A stretch of DNA of 64,000 nucleotides from positions 41,687,153 through 41,751,152 of the forward strand of contig OX328125.1 in NCBI GenBank assembly GCA_946811695.1, read 5' to 3'. The notes below the pieces were generated by a model. It made no database searches. It saw only the letters and a program-made list of their open reading frames with translations, and was not told the origin of the DNA. Shown piece by piece: positions 23,431-34,030 of the stretch. The DNA is from Gonocerus acuteangulatus. Lineage: Eukaryota > Arthropoda > Insecta > Hemiptera > Coreidae. Every line of letters starts with the position of its first letter. Position 1 is the stretch's first letter. A program made the translations under genes and the position numbers.

Positions 23431-23790
23431 ACCTGAGAAGAAGGGGAAGACCAAGGGCTGTGTATAATAGCGCCTATATAAGAAATGGGGAGAGAGGGAG
23501 ACGATAACAGACCCGATACTATCTCAGAGAGAGAGGGTGGGGGTAGTAAAAATAGAGACGCCCGCTTATTGATCGGCGAGCTCTCGGGCCAAGCTGTCTC
23601 TTCGCTATGTCCTCTTAGGGGTCTCTTTTCGTGGACTTACATCCCTCTGAAGGTCCAGCTCCAGACTCCTCCAGGTCTTCCAAGATGGGCTCCAGAATGG
23701 ACTAGAGGTGGAACCTCTTAAAGGCCGGTGGGTTTTATAAGCATATCGTATCAGTCTACTTAAAAACTAATATTAAACAACAATACTCAC
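23431..23790 (-). other. GC-richer 5' part of the presumed CaMKII intron 1
   Basis: Immediately downstream of the exon 1 donor, this stretch is much richer in G+C than the window average (GATCGGCGAGCTCTCGGGCC, TGAAGGTCCAGCTCCAGACT). The long frame at 23485-23721 on the other strand is a by-product of that composition. It could carry intronic regulatory sequence, but no specific motif was recognised. Confidence 0.4.
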
Positions 23791-23855
23791 TTTCCGAGCT
23801 CCTCCTTGAGGTCGTAGTTGTCAGAGAATCGAGTACAGGCCGCCGGTGCAGCCAT
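23791..23855 (-). CDS. CaMKII: CaMKII alpha-type subunit, first coding exon (partial)
   Basis: The exon encodes the kinase N-terminus: it begins MAAPAACTRF, continues SD and ends NYDLKEELGK, where the last Lys codon is split. This is the start of arthropod calcium/calmodulin-dependent protein kinase II, a cytosolic and synaptic Ser/Thr kinase; EELGK lies just before the glycine-rich ATP loop GxGxFxxV. The ATG at 23855 sits in a good context (AAGGATGG). The exon ends at 23791 with AA, followed by the consensus donor GTGAGT (23790-23785), giving a phase-2 intron; a next exon beginning with a purine would complete Lys. The 54 codons open upstream of this ATG look like 5' UTR. No second exon was found down to position 1, so intron 1 probably exceeds 23 kb. 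Gene identity is from memory of the family, but the match is close to exact. Confidence 0.9.
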
Positions 23856-24120
23856 CCTTCCAGTTTCGCTAGAATCACACGACTGGGACTGGCTATGTAT
23901 GGGCGAGTCGAGCACGCAGGCGCCAATCAATAGTCTTCTCTTCACCGCACTCCTCACAGCACTGCCCCCCTCACAGAGATATGAGAGCACAGAGGTACCT
24001 AGGCCCGCAACACACACTCTCTCCCAGCCAGCTACAGACTATTCCTGTAAGCGGCCAGCTCTGATTACGTCATGTGAGATCTATTCTTTGCGCTCGGCAG
24101 TCAGCTGATTCCCCCACCAG
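23856..24120 (-). promoter_or_regulatory. Presumed CaMKII 5' UTR and proximal promoter
   Basis: A GC-richer block lies directly upstream of the ATG. It holds a CRE/ATF-type palindrome TGACGTAA on the minus strand (24065-24072, about 210 bases before the ATG) and an inverted CCAAT-like ATTGG at about 23925-23930. The transcription start cannot be fixed from sequence alone. The CRE would fit a neuronal activity-regulated gene, but single 8-bp matches are weak. Confidence 0.45.
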
Positions 24121-25148
24121 GAGTTACAGGCTCGCCAACCTTCTCTTACTTGCTACTCAAAGCTCACACTTTTGCATTTCAGTTATTAGCTCTATCTAAT
24201 CACTACACTCAAGCGAATAACCTGAAAACGTCGAATATGAAACACCATATGAGCTAGAGAACCATAGAGTGCAATTAAATCCCTATAGTATAACGAACAG
24301 AATTAAAATTTAGGAAAGGAAATTTGCCACACTGGGATTCTAACCGTGTTGCATCGCTGTTTCGCGTAGCTGTCTGACCACTGTTCGGAACAACTGCGTT
24401 CGGATCTCCTCCTTCCAAGTTCTCTATTTTCAGACGAGTGTGAGCACAGGGAAATGTGAATTTTATAAGGAAAAATTACGTGACAAGGCTTTTAGAAGAA
24501 GAAAATTTTGCATAAAATAGGTCAGTAGTCTGTACTATATGTACAAATTCGAACAATTGGTTTCTGGTAGATGGTAAAAAGTCAACATTTCTTGTCAGTA
24601 CGTCTACGACATCGACTAGACGTTATATGTAGATATACGGTCCCCTCAGGGATGAGCTTATGAAATACTTAAGACATGCAAATTTTTACTACAATATTCA
24701 AAAAAGAAAAGACAAAAAAAGCAATTTAGTGAAATGGATTTTTCGTTAATTTATTCCATAAAAAGGAACTCTCTTTGTGTTGGGTTAATGGAACAGAACC
24801 AGAGAGAGGTATAGTTTTATCACTAAATGCTGAAATGTAATCTAAATAAATAAATAATGACTTCATGAAAGATTTTCAACGGTTTATTAAATAGATAAAA
24901 ATGAAGAATTGTTCACAATTTTCGAGAAAAAAAAATAATGCTTCTTTAAAATTCTACGTTCTTTACTAGATGTTGCCTTTTTCTTTAAAAATAACTATAC
25001 TTCTTTGTTCTTGAATAAAAATTCTAACCTGCAGTCTATCGTCCGTGTAAAAAGAAGGTTTCTTTTCATTAGGCAGTGCCGCAACTTATGATTGATATTT
25101 AGATAAATAGTCTTTAAAAGAAAGGATTATTCTGTTGAATTATGATAA
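24121..25148. other. Upstream intergenic DNA, mostly unassigned
   Basis: At about 24325-24395 the minus strand has A-box-like TGGTCAGACAG and B-box-like GGTTAGAATCCC, resembling a degraded tRNA or tRNA-SINE head. The rest is AT-rich without identified features. Confidence 0.4.
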
Positions 25149-26302
25149 TCTACTATATATTTGTCAAATACCACTCACTCACTCATCTATCAACGCCCAG
25201 CCCAAACCGCTCGACAGAAAATTTTGAAATTTTGCATGGACACACTCCCTATATAACGTAGGCGCTCGCTAAGAAAGGATTTTTTGATATTCGTATTTTT
25301 AAGCATTTTTAGGGGGGTTTAAAGTTTGAGTTGGTTAGAGCAGGCAAGCCTAGACAGCATGCGTTGCTAGGACGATAAAGAACAGCTGTTACCTTTCATT
25401 ATCTATTTCATAGTTTTATTTCTAATTGAGGTTAATTTCAACTATGATGGCAGACCTTGAATTACTAGAAATTAACTGTCCCTCATAGAGTTTTAATTGC
25501 GTTTCTTTTCTGCCTGTTCCCGTCAGATAGGCTTGCCATATTTTTGGAGAGTTAAACCCGGACACATTAATATGGGATGGGTATACCAGGGGGGGGGGAC
25601 AAAAAGAGTACAAATTATAAGCAAAATGGTTGGTGAGTTTTAAGCCTAGCAACTAACGGGAAGGGGGAATCCTAAACTGTTAGTCTACCCTAACCTTAAA
25701 AATAAGAACGGAACTTTTTTTGCTACTTGATTTTCTTAAAACAATCTCTCAGCCAAATAGTAGTGTCTGGCAGCTGGCAGCGCTGTGCAGGTAGTTCCAG
25801 CGTTTTACAGTTAGATTACTTCTGATTTCTTTGACACTGTGAGCAGTAGTAACAATGTTAATTGTAGAAAAGTAACCGATTTAAAAAAGATTCTTATAAA
25901 CATGAATTCATTACTTTTTACATCTTACAGCCTTTTCCGGGACATTGATAAAACCGGGCGGGACACCGAAACAATTGCAAAATACCGGGACAGTCCCGGT
26001 CAAACCGTGATGTATGGCATATCCTTAGGTTTTCCAGGCGAGGTAATAATATCCGGAACCCTTGCACAGCCTCCTCGCCTATAACCTTGGTAATACTCGT
26101 AAATATATTGAGTGTTACCATATGACTTCTTGGAAACATAAACTTTTAAATTTTAACGCCCATTGAATAAAATATAGTATGACGGGAACCGTGCTGTAAG
26201 AAACTGCACAGAATTGTATAGTAACGTAATTTTAATGAAACATTATTTAACGCAATAAAATAACTACTTATCTGCCGTGGCGAAGCACGGGTATTCAGCT
26301 AG
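25149..26302 (+). mobile_element. Non-autonomous Helitron, copy 2
   Basis: It has textbook Helitron termini: 5' A|TCTACTATATATTTGTCAAA, and 3' hairpin CCGTG-GCGAAG-CACGG, then GTATTCAGCTAG|T, with no target duplication. It shares ends and the first 280 or so bases (CACTCACTCACT, CAGCCCAAACCGCTCGACAG, TGCGTTGCTAGGACGATAAA) with the copy at 14003. The middle is different (25480-26140), so the two copies carry different cargo. No helicase frame. The frames at 25839-26139 have no family signature. Confidence 0.92.
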
Positions 26303-27295
26303 TCGTCTAATATTTAGGGCCAATTCGAAATAAATTTGTACGATTTCAGTAAACTGGCTACTGTCGGAAACATCTCAAAGCCACAACATCTAAAACAAAA
26401 TTATGGTTCTTTATACCTGAAGATAAATAGTCAAATGTGCGGCAAATCACCCTTTTGCTGACGGCAATGTTTGCGTCAACTTACTTCTACCAGTATCCAT
26501 TTTCTGAAATGAAGATAATTGAGTCGAAATATCGTGAGAGACTTAACTGAAGAACATATGTCGTATGCTTGCGATATCCACTCGGTAATTACGTATCATC
26601 TTATTAAAAGTATGCTGAGAACACAATTTAGTTACATTTAGATAGCCGTTTATTTTGAAAGAACATATAAACTAACAATTTTGAATAAATATGTGCTTTT
26701 ACATTGGCTTTTTAGAGCAGACCTACTCTTACGTTGACTAAAAAAATGAATATTGTCCAGAAAACTAATACCTATGACATGATAAAACCTACCTAGACGA
26801 TTATCCTTTATCATACATACTTGCAGCTTCTCAAAGTCGATTGATTGTCTGAAGAATATTGAGGTCGATCGCCAGCCGTTCAAGTTTTGAGCACCCGTTC
26901 TCAACATGAATGGATTGGTGATAAATCGTAAATCAAGATGGAAATAACACTTGCCTTTTATAATCTAATATCTTATCTTTATTTATAGCAAAGGGAAACT
27001 GTACACAACAGTTAGCCATTGGTGTTTGTGTTGGATTAAATACATTTGCGTGTTAATCGAGAATTTTAGTAGAGGTAGGTTAATAAAATATACTGGCGTC
27101 GGTAATAAAATGGGTTTTATGCGCTCGTGAAATGAAACGCCTCAATCTTAATTTGTATGAAAGGCGTAAAGCTGGATATATTGATAGTACGAAAATGCTC
27201 TAATTTTCTCAGTTAATGTTCCTTTAAGAGATGACCTCCTTTCCAATTGGGTTGAATTTATTATTGTAGAATTTATTCTTTAATATGTTTTCTTT
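26303..27295. other. Unassigned AT-rich DNA
   Basis: An 85-codon frame at 26650-26907 (minus) has no recognised motif. No repeats named. Confidence 0.45.
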
Positions 27296-27450
27296 GGTTG
27301 CCCAGTGGCAGTGCGTGTTATGGTCTTGATACTTCGTGTCTATGGTCGTAGTTTTGATCCCCACTAGAGATGACGGGTTTTCTTCTTTCTAGCCCGTCTC
27401 AAAAATCTGTGTTCATTATAAGTGAACGTAAAATTTAAATAAATTTTCTT
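27296..27450 (+). mobile_element. tRNA-derived SINE, diverged copy
   Basis: Head GGTTGCCCAGTGGCAGTGCG, TTTTGATCCCCAC in the B-box position, TTTCTTCTTTCTAGCCCGTC and tail AAGTGAACGTAAAATTTAAA. The GGTAACCTGTAGATA core is deleted: sequence passes straight from TTTCTAG to CCCGTC. Confidence 0.65.
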
Positions 27451-28001
27451 ATCTCAAAATCATAAAGTCTTTTTGTCTTAAAAACAAACATCGAACGCTG
27501 CCTTTCTGAAATCGGTATCTAATGTTTTATTGGGATAATTTATTGAAAATTAGCATCGTCAGATTTTCTCGTGGTAACATTCCTGAGGAGGTTTTGAATG
27601 GTTTCCTATTCATAAATAAATGTCATAGAGTAAACTTGAATTTAAAAAACATTTATAAATTTCTATTTTATTTCCAATAAACATCATATTGTTCTTAATG
27701 AACGGCCCCTTGGGAGGCGAGGTTAGCTTCGTGGTAGAGCATTCGACTAATGTACTGAAGGATCCGAGTTTAAAACTCGGTTTTGCACTGAGGATTTTAT
27801 TTCTAGAGTCGTATTTTGAGGGTGGGATTCAGGGCCCCAGACAAAAAACGAAATCATTGTTAATAAAATCAAATAAAATCGTGAAGGCGTCCACATTGAA
27901 CGATTTTCAATCTGTAAAATGTTTTTAAAAGCTTGAATGACTTATTTTTTTTTAAATAAAATATTTCAATCTAGAGAGCTCTAATATGAGGTAACAAAGT
28001 G
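27451..28001. other. Mostly unassigned, with one tRNA-like head
   Basis: AT-rich except for the tRNA-like sequence at 27712-27790. Confidence 0.45.
27712..27790 (+). other. tRNA-like sequence, likely tRNA pseudogene or SINE head
   Basis: TTAGCTTCGTGGTAGAGCAT has the D-arm/A-box form, followed by TCGACT as an anticodon-stem-like piece and CCGAGTTTAAAACTCGG as a T-arm-like hairpin. The T loop lacks the TTCGANT consensus, so a working tRNA is unlikely. Confidence 0.4.
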
Positions 28002-28013
28002 AGATGTTTATCT

Positions 28014-29664
28014 CCAAGGATGAAAAAATGGTCGAAAATTCCCACAAGTGTTTTATTGGCAAAACGTTTTCAGGGACTAAGCCCCATTTTCAATGCCCTG
28101 TGACACAATACAGTAATTAAAACAGGTTCAATTTAAAACAGATTAAAATAACAAAACAATAATAACAAAAAACAATCGTAAAACCTGAGAATACATATTA
28201 AAATAACATAAAACCCCATTTTGTCCAATTATTTAAAAGTCAAGTCAATAAAAAGTTAAAACACACATTCAAACAATAAATAATAAATACTTTCATTCTA
28301 TCACACAAACACACATGCAGGAATAAATAAGTCTAAAATAGGATACAATGATATGAAAAACATATGAAAAAACTAGAGAGAAGGCTAAATACCCACCATG
28401 CATTGGCTCTTATTCAGCCGAGCCTTGCTCGTAGACTGGCTTTGGAAAGCAGCGAGGGACTGTAGGGCTGAGGTTGAAACATGCTTCAACGTACCGCCGT
28501 CTCCTTTTACGTTAACATTCTTCTCCGAGACAGCATCAATTTTAATCCAAACCTTTTCTGCCATGTCCATCTTTCTTCCCTTCCTCAATGTCTCCAGTAC
28601 TTCACAGTCGAGGAAATCTGTGTCATGGTTTTCTTTAAGTACATGTTTCCTCATCTCCGAATCCTTTCTGGTCAAATGCTCTTTAATCCGTACTTTTAAT
28701 TTTCTACCACTTTGACCAACATACGAAGACCCACAGGAAGTACACGACACTCGGTAGACTCCCGACTTGTCCAGCGGCTGGATGACATCCTTCGTTTTTG
28801 GTAGCCGGTTTTTCAAAGTTCCCCTGCTCCTATATGCTGTCTGCACCCCTACCTTTCTTAGCATCCGTCCAACTCTTTCCGATACTCGGCCAAGGTAAGG
28901 TATACTCAAAAAGTACCCCCCTTTTTTTATTAACTCCCCCTCCTGTTCCACTTCTGAATCCCGCTTAATCTTTTTCCTATAGCGCCTTTCCAAGAGCTTA
29001 TCGACTAAATCACATTTATAACCGTTGGCTATAGCCAAATGCTTAATGTAATTTAATTCCCTGTTGAACTTCTCCTCTGACAAGGGAACATTCAAGAGTC
29101 GATCTATCATAAAGATTAGGCCCGAGACTTTATATTGTGGGTGATGGAAAGAGTCCGACGGGATGAGAAGATCGGTGGCTGTTGGTTTCCTATAAATATC
29201 AAATAGAGATGGCGGTACCCATATTTTTGATATTATAGAGCCAATGCATGGGTATTTAGCCTTCTCTCTAGTTTTTTCATATGTTTTTCATATCATTGTA
29301 TCCTATTTTAGACTTATTTATTCCTGCATGTGTGTTTGTGTGATAGAATGAAAGTATTTATTATTTATTGTTTGAATGTGTGTTTTAACTTTTTATTGAC
29401 TTGACTTTTAAATAATTGGACAAAATGGGGTTTTATGTTATTTTAATATGTAGTCTCAGGTTTTACGATTGTTTTTTGTTATTATTGTTTTGTTATTTTA
29501 ATCTGTTTTAAATTGAACCTGTTTTAATTACTGTATTGTGTCACAGGGCATTGAAAATGGGGCTTAGTCCCTGAAAACGTTTTGCCAATAAAACACTTGT
29601 GGGAATTTTCGACCATTTTTTCATCCTTGGAACATCAATTTTCCACCTTCCAGCATTCTCCAAC
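28014..29664 (-). mobile_element. Penelope-like element with inverted arms
   Basis: A 12-bp duplication AGATGTTTATCT (28002-28013, 29665-29676) bounds the insertion. Inside, 28014-28410 is repeated in reverse complement at 29238-29630 (CCAAGGATGAAAAAATGGTC, then AAACGTTTTCAGGGACTAAG in both). A further 34 bases at the right end (AACATCAATTTTCCACCTTC onward) have no partner. Between the arms lies the C-terminal half of the element's protein. Penelope-like elements are known for terminal repeats in direct or inverted order and variable target duplications, so this is a 5'-truncated copy with the inverted form. Confidence 0.9.
28385..29260 (-). pseudogene. Penelope-like protein, C-terminal part (RT end, linker, GIY-YIG)
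   Basis: The frame is open from about 29287 to the stop at 28385, without a start near its beginning. It starts in the segment after the reverse-transcriptase core (FDIYRKPTATDLLIPSDSFH, LSEEKFNRELNYIKHLAIAN), passes a linker (GRVSERVGRMLRKVGVQTAY), and ends with a GIY-YIG endonuclease: GVYRVSCTSCGSSYVGQSGR, then KVRIKEHL and an EKVWIKID stretch. The RT catalytic YADD region is absent. The reading frame has no stops, so the insertion is fairly recent. Its first and last codons lie within the inverted arms. Confidence 0.92.
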
Positions 29665-30597
29665 AGATGTTTATCTATACCTAGTTAAAACTAAACATTT
29701 TATGGAGTCAGCTGTTTCTAACAATATTCCAAGAAGTTGAGGCCACTTTTAGTGTTCGGTGTTCTTTTATTAAGAAGAATACTTTTAGAGTTTTGAGCAG
29801 ATATTTTGAACCTGTGATTTTTCATCCACAGATGTTTACTGTGTGATGATTTATAATCTTCTGAAGAGGCCTTAGAATGGCTGAAAAATATAGAGCGTGG
29901 AATAAACCATTTGTAACGGGAGTTTTTTTATCATTACCTTGGAATGGAGAAATTAGGTGAAAACCTTAAATAATAAATGTCTATTTCTGCTTTTACATTG
30001 TCCCATAATATATCCCTCGTAGTGGAATTACCTACAAAATGGGCAATTTGGCGGGTGCTGACAGGAATTCTTTCCTCCGCCGCCTCGCAACAATGACGAT
30101 GGGATTCCTAAATAAGCCCCTACTAGTTTGAAGATAATGCTTCTTCCTTCAAACCATTACCAAGACATCGTTTTTGATGTCGCAATGATGGCGAAGCAAA
30201 CTGTTATATACACAGAAAAACTGTAGAAATAGAAAAGTTACTTGAAATAAACAATATTGGCATTAATAAAATAATGCCAAGGGATGATTTCATTACGACT
30301 GGTCAATTGAAAATATTTTAAACCTAATATGAGGCATTATTTATTTAGTTTTTTTTTTACATGAAATGATTTCATTAGGCTGAGGATTTCCATATCTATT
30401 TTTATTTACGGGTGAGGTAAAAGTGTAATGTAAGTGAGGTGCTTGGTCAAGTGATCGGAAATATGTTTTGGCATGAAATTGTGGCGGGAAATGAAATTTT
30501 AATTTTGCGGGATCAATTTTTGATCATTGCTGATAATTACTGATGTAAAAGAGTAATCAATTCACATTTATTACAAGAAATGAATTACTTATTTCTC
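29665..30597. other. Unassigned AT-rich DNA
   Basis: No recognised gene or element between the Penelope insertion and the next SINE. Confidence 0.5.
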
Positions 30598-30794
30598 TGG
30601 CCAACGGCCATAGCCATGTTGAATGCACCGGTTCCCGTAATCACCGAACTTAAGCAACGTCGGGCGTGGTCAGTACCTGAATGGGTGACCGACCACGTGC
30701 TGTTGGCATTAGAAAAGGGTGGTAACCTGTAGATAGCCCGGCGCTAATAGCCAAATAGTTGATGCGCCGTTAAAAACGAAAAAAAAAACAACAC
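30598..30794 (+). mobile_element. 5S rRNA-derived SINE, full length
   Basis: The head matches 5S rRNA (CCAACGGCCATAGCCATGTT, GAATGCACCGGTTCCCGTAA, TCACCGAACTTAAGCAACGT), followed by CGGGCGTGGTCAGTACCTGA, the core GGTAACCTGTAGATAGCCCG, and the tail GATGCGCCGTTAAAAACG. A 10-bp duplication CTTATTTCTC at 30588-30597 and 30795-30804 fixes the ends. Confidence 0.94.
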
Positions 30795-30804
30795 CTTATT
30801 TCTC

Positions 30805-31804
30805 CGCCTGAGATCGGTACAGCAAAAGTTAATTGAGGACGGGTTTTCTAGGGGTTTAGTGGGCTTTTGAAAGGCTCTCCTCCACTTGCCACGATTTTCC
30901 AATCGTTTTCAAGGTATTTAAGAAAAATGGTATTTTACAGTGTAGTAGCGTCATCTAGGAAAATATAGGAAAATCCAAATCATAACCAAAATTTATATGT
31001 CAAACGCCTGATAAAGATAATTAACTGAATTCGTCATTTGTAAGTATCCAAACTCAAAAGTAGTAAGGAAAACTTATTTTTCTTCATTTTTCTCCAAAAC
31101 GCTTACCGATATCACATTAAAAATGGTTCCATTCATTTCCCTACGTCGGAAAAGCTATAAAATGTTTACATGCATGCCCATTAGCTCAAAAACGTTAGCG
31201 CAACGATATACGGGGGAATGTCCCGGTCATGTCGGACAATGTTACGGTAAATGTTTAATGAAATACAAGCGAAAGTTTTGGATGTAATTTAGTTGCAGAG
31301 TAAAACTAACGTGCGTAAGTTACTGAATGCGAAACTCGATTCTCGGCAAACTTATTTCTAAAGGATGTTGAGCTGAAAGGTTTTCCAAGTTATTCATGTA
31401 GTTGAGAGGACGAGGGCGAGGGTAGCCCTCCACAGCCGGAGTATTGGGGAATGGAAGGAACAAGGATTCCAAAGGCTAAGGCCTTTCCCTATATATGTAC
31501 ATATTCCATAGGAACATGGGAAACTTTTATCTCCACCCCCTCACATACACATGCAATTTGTTCCTTTTTCTCGCTTCTAGCTCCTTTTACAAATCTCAGC
31601 ACGCAGTGATAATGTTTTGGAAGTCCATCTCAATGGAATCACGTACTTACTTTTCAATGATTCATTTTTTTTTTTCTTTTGATAGACTTCTTGTTTTTAT
31701 TTTTACCAAATGTAGCAGCTGACTAAAGTAAGATTCTATTATCAATTACGTCAGTGCGTTAGTAAAAAAAAAAAAAAAAAATCAATGCTTTGCGGTAAAT
31801 TATA
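30805..31804. other. Unassigned DNA
   Basis: CACTTGCCACGATTTTCCAA, CGTTTTCAAGGTATTTAAG near 30890 is a faint copy of the Helentron internal module. The rest is unassigned. A poly-A sits at about 31764-31780. Confidence 0.45.
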
Positions 31805-32116
31805 TCTATATATATAAAAATCACGTGTCTGTTTTTCTGTTTTTCTGTTTGTTTGTTCCTTATACAAATCCACATCGTTTGACTGATATTGACCAAACTT
31901 CGCACATAGATACGTCTTGATCCGGGAAATCTCCTAGGCTAGGTCAAAATAGTCAAATTTCGAAATTTGGTCAAAAGGTCAAAAGTTTTGTTCAAGAAAA
32001 ATTGGCTACACTGAACCGTTCATATTCTGACAGCCATTTTGAATATTGTCTCAAATTTATTTGTTGATGTTCTTGATAATTAGAATAACTCATTGATGAC
32101 TTTACATCATTACATA

Positions 32117-32158
<42 letters not shown>

Positions 32159-32689
32159 CTTTTAGGCTTCACAGTTCGGAAGGAACGAGTTCCAAATTGT
32201 CAATTAAAGAAGAATGAATTATTCAGAAATAGTAATTTTCTTTCCAGTGTTGCCTAGGTGGAGATTAGCAAGCTAAAAAAACTTTCTTCTTTTTTTGCGA
32301 AAAGTTTTTCTTTTGCGAACAAAACTTTTCAGTTTTAACCTTTGTATGTTTATTTAAATTATAGCCGTATATTCTCAAGATTTGGACAAGTAATATCATA
32401 TAAGATCAATTTTATTAATTTCAGATGAAAATGTAGAGCAACACTGAGCTCCTAGAAGCCATTAACCATTATCCTTTTTTTAAGTTTGGTTTGTTTATCT
32501 AATTTCCAAAACTTTTTAGTTTTAGTAAAATATTTGTGTTTACCTAAATTATAGCCTTCTTAGAATTTTGACTAATATATATTAATAAGTAATTTAAAAT
32601 ATTAAGTTTTTGATCAGTTGAAAAATGTTGTGATTATCTAAATTATAACCCTATATTCTCAGATTTTGGATTAATATCATATATTAGTA

Positions 32690-33840
32690 AGTAATTTGAA
32701 ATATCAAGTATTTGATCTGTTGATTTGGAGTTTCCCGTTTGTTTTCCATAGTTAATTTTTTTGTATTTGTGAATTTCATTTTATCTCATGCATTTGCTTA
32801 ACATAAACTATGTCTTCAACATTAACCCATTAACCTGCACAGAACTTTAATAATTTAAATACTTTTAGTTCTTTAACGTACCTCCTAAAATCATCTATGT
32901 GTGACATGATATTTAAACATTTGGGTCATTCCATGTCAAATCAACCCAAAAAAATAGGATTTGACACCCATGATCTCAGATTTTAATGAAACTTGGCATG
33001 TTCATTCCTTTCATGGATATAAGTAAGAATATAAAATAGTTTTTCTCAATCTCAAATAGTTTAATTTCATGCTCTGCTAAAGTATTTCAAATTTTGCAGT
33101 TATCATCGATTGGACAAAGGAAGTGCACTTAGTTCTAGAATATAAATCATACCTATCGACCAATGTTGATGACATTTTCTATGACAATACTTCAATAAAT
33201 ATGGAAGCCAGAAAAAAAATAATATATGCATAAAGTAATTACAAATGTTCTGAAAAAATCCTGAAGTGGTAAAATGCATTTTGTAAAAATTAAATATGGC
33301 GTTCCACACTAAGTGGAATATCATCAAACGATAAAAAGAAAATCACTAAAATATTTTTTTATTATTATTCTAAAAGGTATACACTATCACATGAAAAAAT
33401 AAAATGTATGGTTTTTTCATTCTTTAATTTTTTTTTCCGTTAAATACAAAAAATTGTTCAATTAAAATTTTAGCTAACAATATATTACTTTTTATAGTAC
33501 AGCGATTTAATTTTAAAAACTATAAAAAATAACCCAAAGCTATTCAGAATGAAAACTACCTACATGTACAAAACATTCATTACTTCAGTGAAGGGTTTGC
33601 TGGGCGATATAAAATGAAATACAACTTAATTTTTATCACATGTAACTGCACACCAGTAACTAACATTAAAATTTGAAACATTAAGTTTTTGATCTGTTAA
33701 CTTGCTGGCTTCAGTTTGTTTTCCATAGTTGAATTTTTGATTTGCGAATTGCATTTTATCACATGCATTTGCTTAATAAAAACTATGTCTTTAACAGTAA
33801 CCCATGGACTGTCCGAACTTATTGCAGGCTCAATATCTAC
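32690..33840. repeat. Duplicated block inside the candidate Helitron
   Basis: About 160 bases at 32690-32850 (TTTGATCTGTTGATTTGGAG, GTTTGTTTTCCATAGTTAAT, CTCATGCATTTGCTTAACAT) reappear at 33665-33830 with moderate divergence. The intervening part near 32925 has GGGTCATTCCATGTCAAATC, a motif that looks like a transposon end. Confidence 0.65.
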
Positions 33841-34030
33841 TTGGCTCATACGGAGAATTGTAGTGTTTGTCATTAAACTAGATGCAACATTAGCAAACTC
33901 TACTGAGTTTTTTACATTTTTAGTTTCAGATTTGCTCATAACTTCCATTAGAGACCAAGGATTTTACTCTTTCTCCCACCCTATCTACTACACGTTTGTC
34001 ATGAGCTGTAGTAAAATATTTCCGCTAAAA
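33690..34030 (-). pseudogene. Gene-like fragment, frameshifted
   Basis: On the minus strand one frame gives KYFTTAHDKRVVDRVGERVK, SLVSNGSYEQ, then a one-base shift leads to MSKSETKNVKNSVEFANVAS, SLMTNTTILRMSQVDIEPAI and SPWVTVKDIVFIKQMHVIK. The first part resembles, from memory, a TSHGKGxVDGIGGxVK motif found in uncharacterised transposon-associated proteins of insects and other animals, in degenerate form. No ATG, splice site or full domain can be assigned. I would treat it as a captured or transposon-borne coding fragment. Confidence 0.35.

Noticed and set aside
23485..24108. Plus-strand frames in the GC-richer island
   Set aside because: High G+C lengthens chance frames; the minus strand holds the convincing CaMKII exon.
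27712..27790. Functional tRNA gene
   Set aside because: A-box-like sequence is good, but the T loop (TTTAAAA) lacks the TTCGA consensus and no proper acceptor stem can be closed.
28398..28715. Plus-strand frames of 105 and 72 codons
   Set aside because: They lie opposite the Penelope-like GIY-YIG reading frame and have no motifs of their own.
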